Positions 5,690-6,525 of a stretch of 6,525 bases of DNA are shown piece after piece. Within the stretch, counting starts at the first letter, position 1; every line of letters begins with the position of its first letter. Both the position numbers and the translations under genes were made by a program. The notes below the pieces were generated by a model. That model was not told where the DNA came from. It worked only from the letters and a program-made list of their open reading frames with translations, and made no database searches. Source of the stretch: Alphaproteobacteria bacterium (GTDB lineage Bacteria > Pseudomonadota > Alphaproteobacteria > BOG-932 > Roseiterribacteraceae); assembly GCA_903970575.1 (NCBI GenBank), contig CAJCJC010000355.1, forward strand, positions 1-6,525, read 5' to 3'.

Positions 5690-6525
5690 ATGCCGAGCAG
5701 CGATAATCGCGCGATGGACCGTAACCTAGCGCTGGAAGTCGTCCGCGTAACCGAAGCCGCCGCGCTGGCCGCCTCCCTGTTAATGGGACGCGGCGACGAG
5801 AAGGCGGCCGATCAGGCGGCGGTGGACGCGATGCGCGAAGCGCTCAACAGCCTGTGGATCGACGGAACGGTCGTGATCGGCGAGGGCGAGCGCGATGAGG
5901 CGCCGATGCTGTATATCGGAGAAAAGGTGGGGCTGGGCGAGGGCCCGGCGATCGACATCGCGCTCGACCCGCTCGAAGGCACCACCATCACCGCCCGCGG
6001 CGGCAATAATTCGCTGGCGGTGATCGCCATGGCGGAGTCGGGCGGATTTCTGAACGCGCCGGACGTCTATATGGACAAGATCGCGGTCGGCCCCGGCATG
6101 CCGGACGATCTGGTCGACCTCGACGAGACGCCGCTCGCGAATTTGAAGGCTCTGGCGAAGGCGAAGAACGCGGATATTTCCGACCTGGTCGTGTGCATTC
6201 TGGACCGGCCCCGTCATTCCGACCTGATCGCCCAGGTGCGGTCCGCCGGCGCGCGCATCATGCTGATTTCCGATGGCGACGTCAGCGGCGTGATCGCGAC
6301 GGCGACGCCGGATGCTGGCATCGATCTTTATGTCGGCTCCGGCGGCGCGCCTGAGGGCGTTCTGGCGGCGGCGGCGCTGCGCTGCATCGGCGGCCAGATG
6401 CAGGGCAGGCTTCTTTTCCGCAACGACGATGAGCGGGCGCGGGCGGCGCGATGGAACGTGACCGACCTTAACCGCAAATACCGGCTCGAGGATCTGGCCA
6501 GCGGAGACGTGATGTTCGCCGCGAC
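5690..6525 (+). CDS. glpX: Class II fructose-1,6-bisphosphatase, 3' end beyond window
   Basis: GlpX hydrolyses fructose-1,6-bisphosphate to fructose-6-phosphate, a key step in gluconeogenesis; in bacteria with Calvin or ribulose-monophosphate cycles some relatives also act on sedoheptulose bisphosphate. The window shows 278 residues of an expected 320-340, so the C-terminus is missing because the window ends, not through damage. Matching by eye to Escherichia coli GlpX places the metal and catalytic residues at Asp41, Glu65 (IDGTVVIGEGE), Asp93 and Glu96 (ALDPLEGTT) and Glu222 (GGAPEG), all present. NAPDVYMDKIAVGPG (122-136), RPRHSDLIA and SDGDVSG are further family blocks. It lies 50 bp after hom on the same strand, with no terminator visible between, so it is probably cotranscribed. 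Start ATG 5690 was chosen over ATG 5714 because of its ribosome site. Confidence 0.96.
   Translation, partial: MPSSDNRAMDRNLALEVVRVTEAAALAASLLMGRGDEKAADQAAVDAMREALNSLWIDGTVVIGEGERDEAPMLYIGEKVGLGEGPAIDIALDPLEGTTITARGGNNSLAVIAMAESGGFLNAPDVYMDKIAVGPGMPDDLVDLDETPLANLKALAKAKNADISDLVVCILDRPRHSDLIAQVRSAGARIMLISDGDVSGVIATATPDAGIDLYVGSGGAPEGVLAAAALRCIGGQMQGRLLFRNDDERARAARWNVTDLNRKYRLEDLASGDVMFAA

Overview
This is a GC-rich bacterial sequence, most likely an alphaproteobacterium of the Hyphomicrobiales (Rhizobiales). Three things suggest this: a class I polyhydroxyalkanoate synthase lies next to homoserine dehydrogenase and a GlpX-type fructose bisphosphatase, an arrangement I recall from rhizobial and methanotrophic alphaproteobacteria; an intergenic repeat encodes the well-known spurious peptide MRGLDPRIHA; and the envelope lipoprotein is of an alphaproteobacterial type. 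I cannot name a genus from the sequence. The first 20 bases are not genomic. They match the 3' end of the Illumina TruSeq read-1 adapter, so this is the raw end of an assembled contig.

Layout. Bases 1-20 are adapter and 21-80 hold nothing recognisable. Bases 81-830 on the minus strand carry a compact toxin-antitoxin operon of the HigBA type, toxin first, with an ATGA overlap, a TTG start for the toxin and a 17-bp perfect dyad that is a good candidate autoregulatory operator. Bases 831-1268 hold no intact gene. They contain the C-terminal remnant of a pyridoxamine-phosphate-oxidase-like FMN-binding protein (946-1140, minus) and, directly at its broken 5' end, a REP-like hairpin repeat (about 1150-1187). 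Bases 1269-3095 (minus) are phaC.

A 201-bp divergent intergenic region (3096-3296) separates phaC from a rightward cluster: an OmpA-like peptidoglycan-binding lipoprotein (3297-4346), homoserine dehydrogenase hom (4347-5639) and glpX (5690 to beyond the window end). The lipoprotein and hom are in the same reading frame and separated by a single TGA stop followed at once by GTG, so translational coupling is likely. glpX follows 50 bp later with its own strong ribosome binding site.

How the genes work together. The right half is mostly core metabolism: PHA storage (PhaC), the aspartate-to-threonine/methionine branch (Hom) and gluconeogenesis or sugar-phosphate cycling (GlpX). The left end is accessory: a toxin-antitoxin module, a decayed gene and a dispersed repeat, with visibly lower GC in the toxin-antitoxin genes. 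I see no CRISPR array, transposase, phage gene, tRNA or rRNA, and no convincing new biological system. The most useful observations are the adapter, the unannotated gene remnant, the operator dyad, and the in-frame lipoprotein/hom junction.
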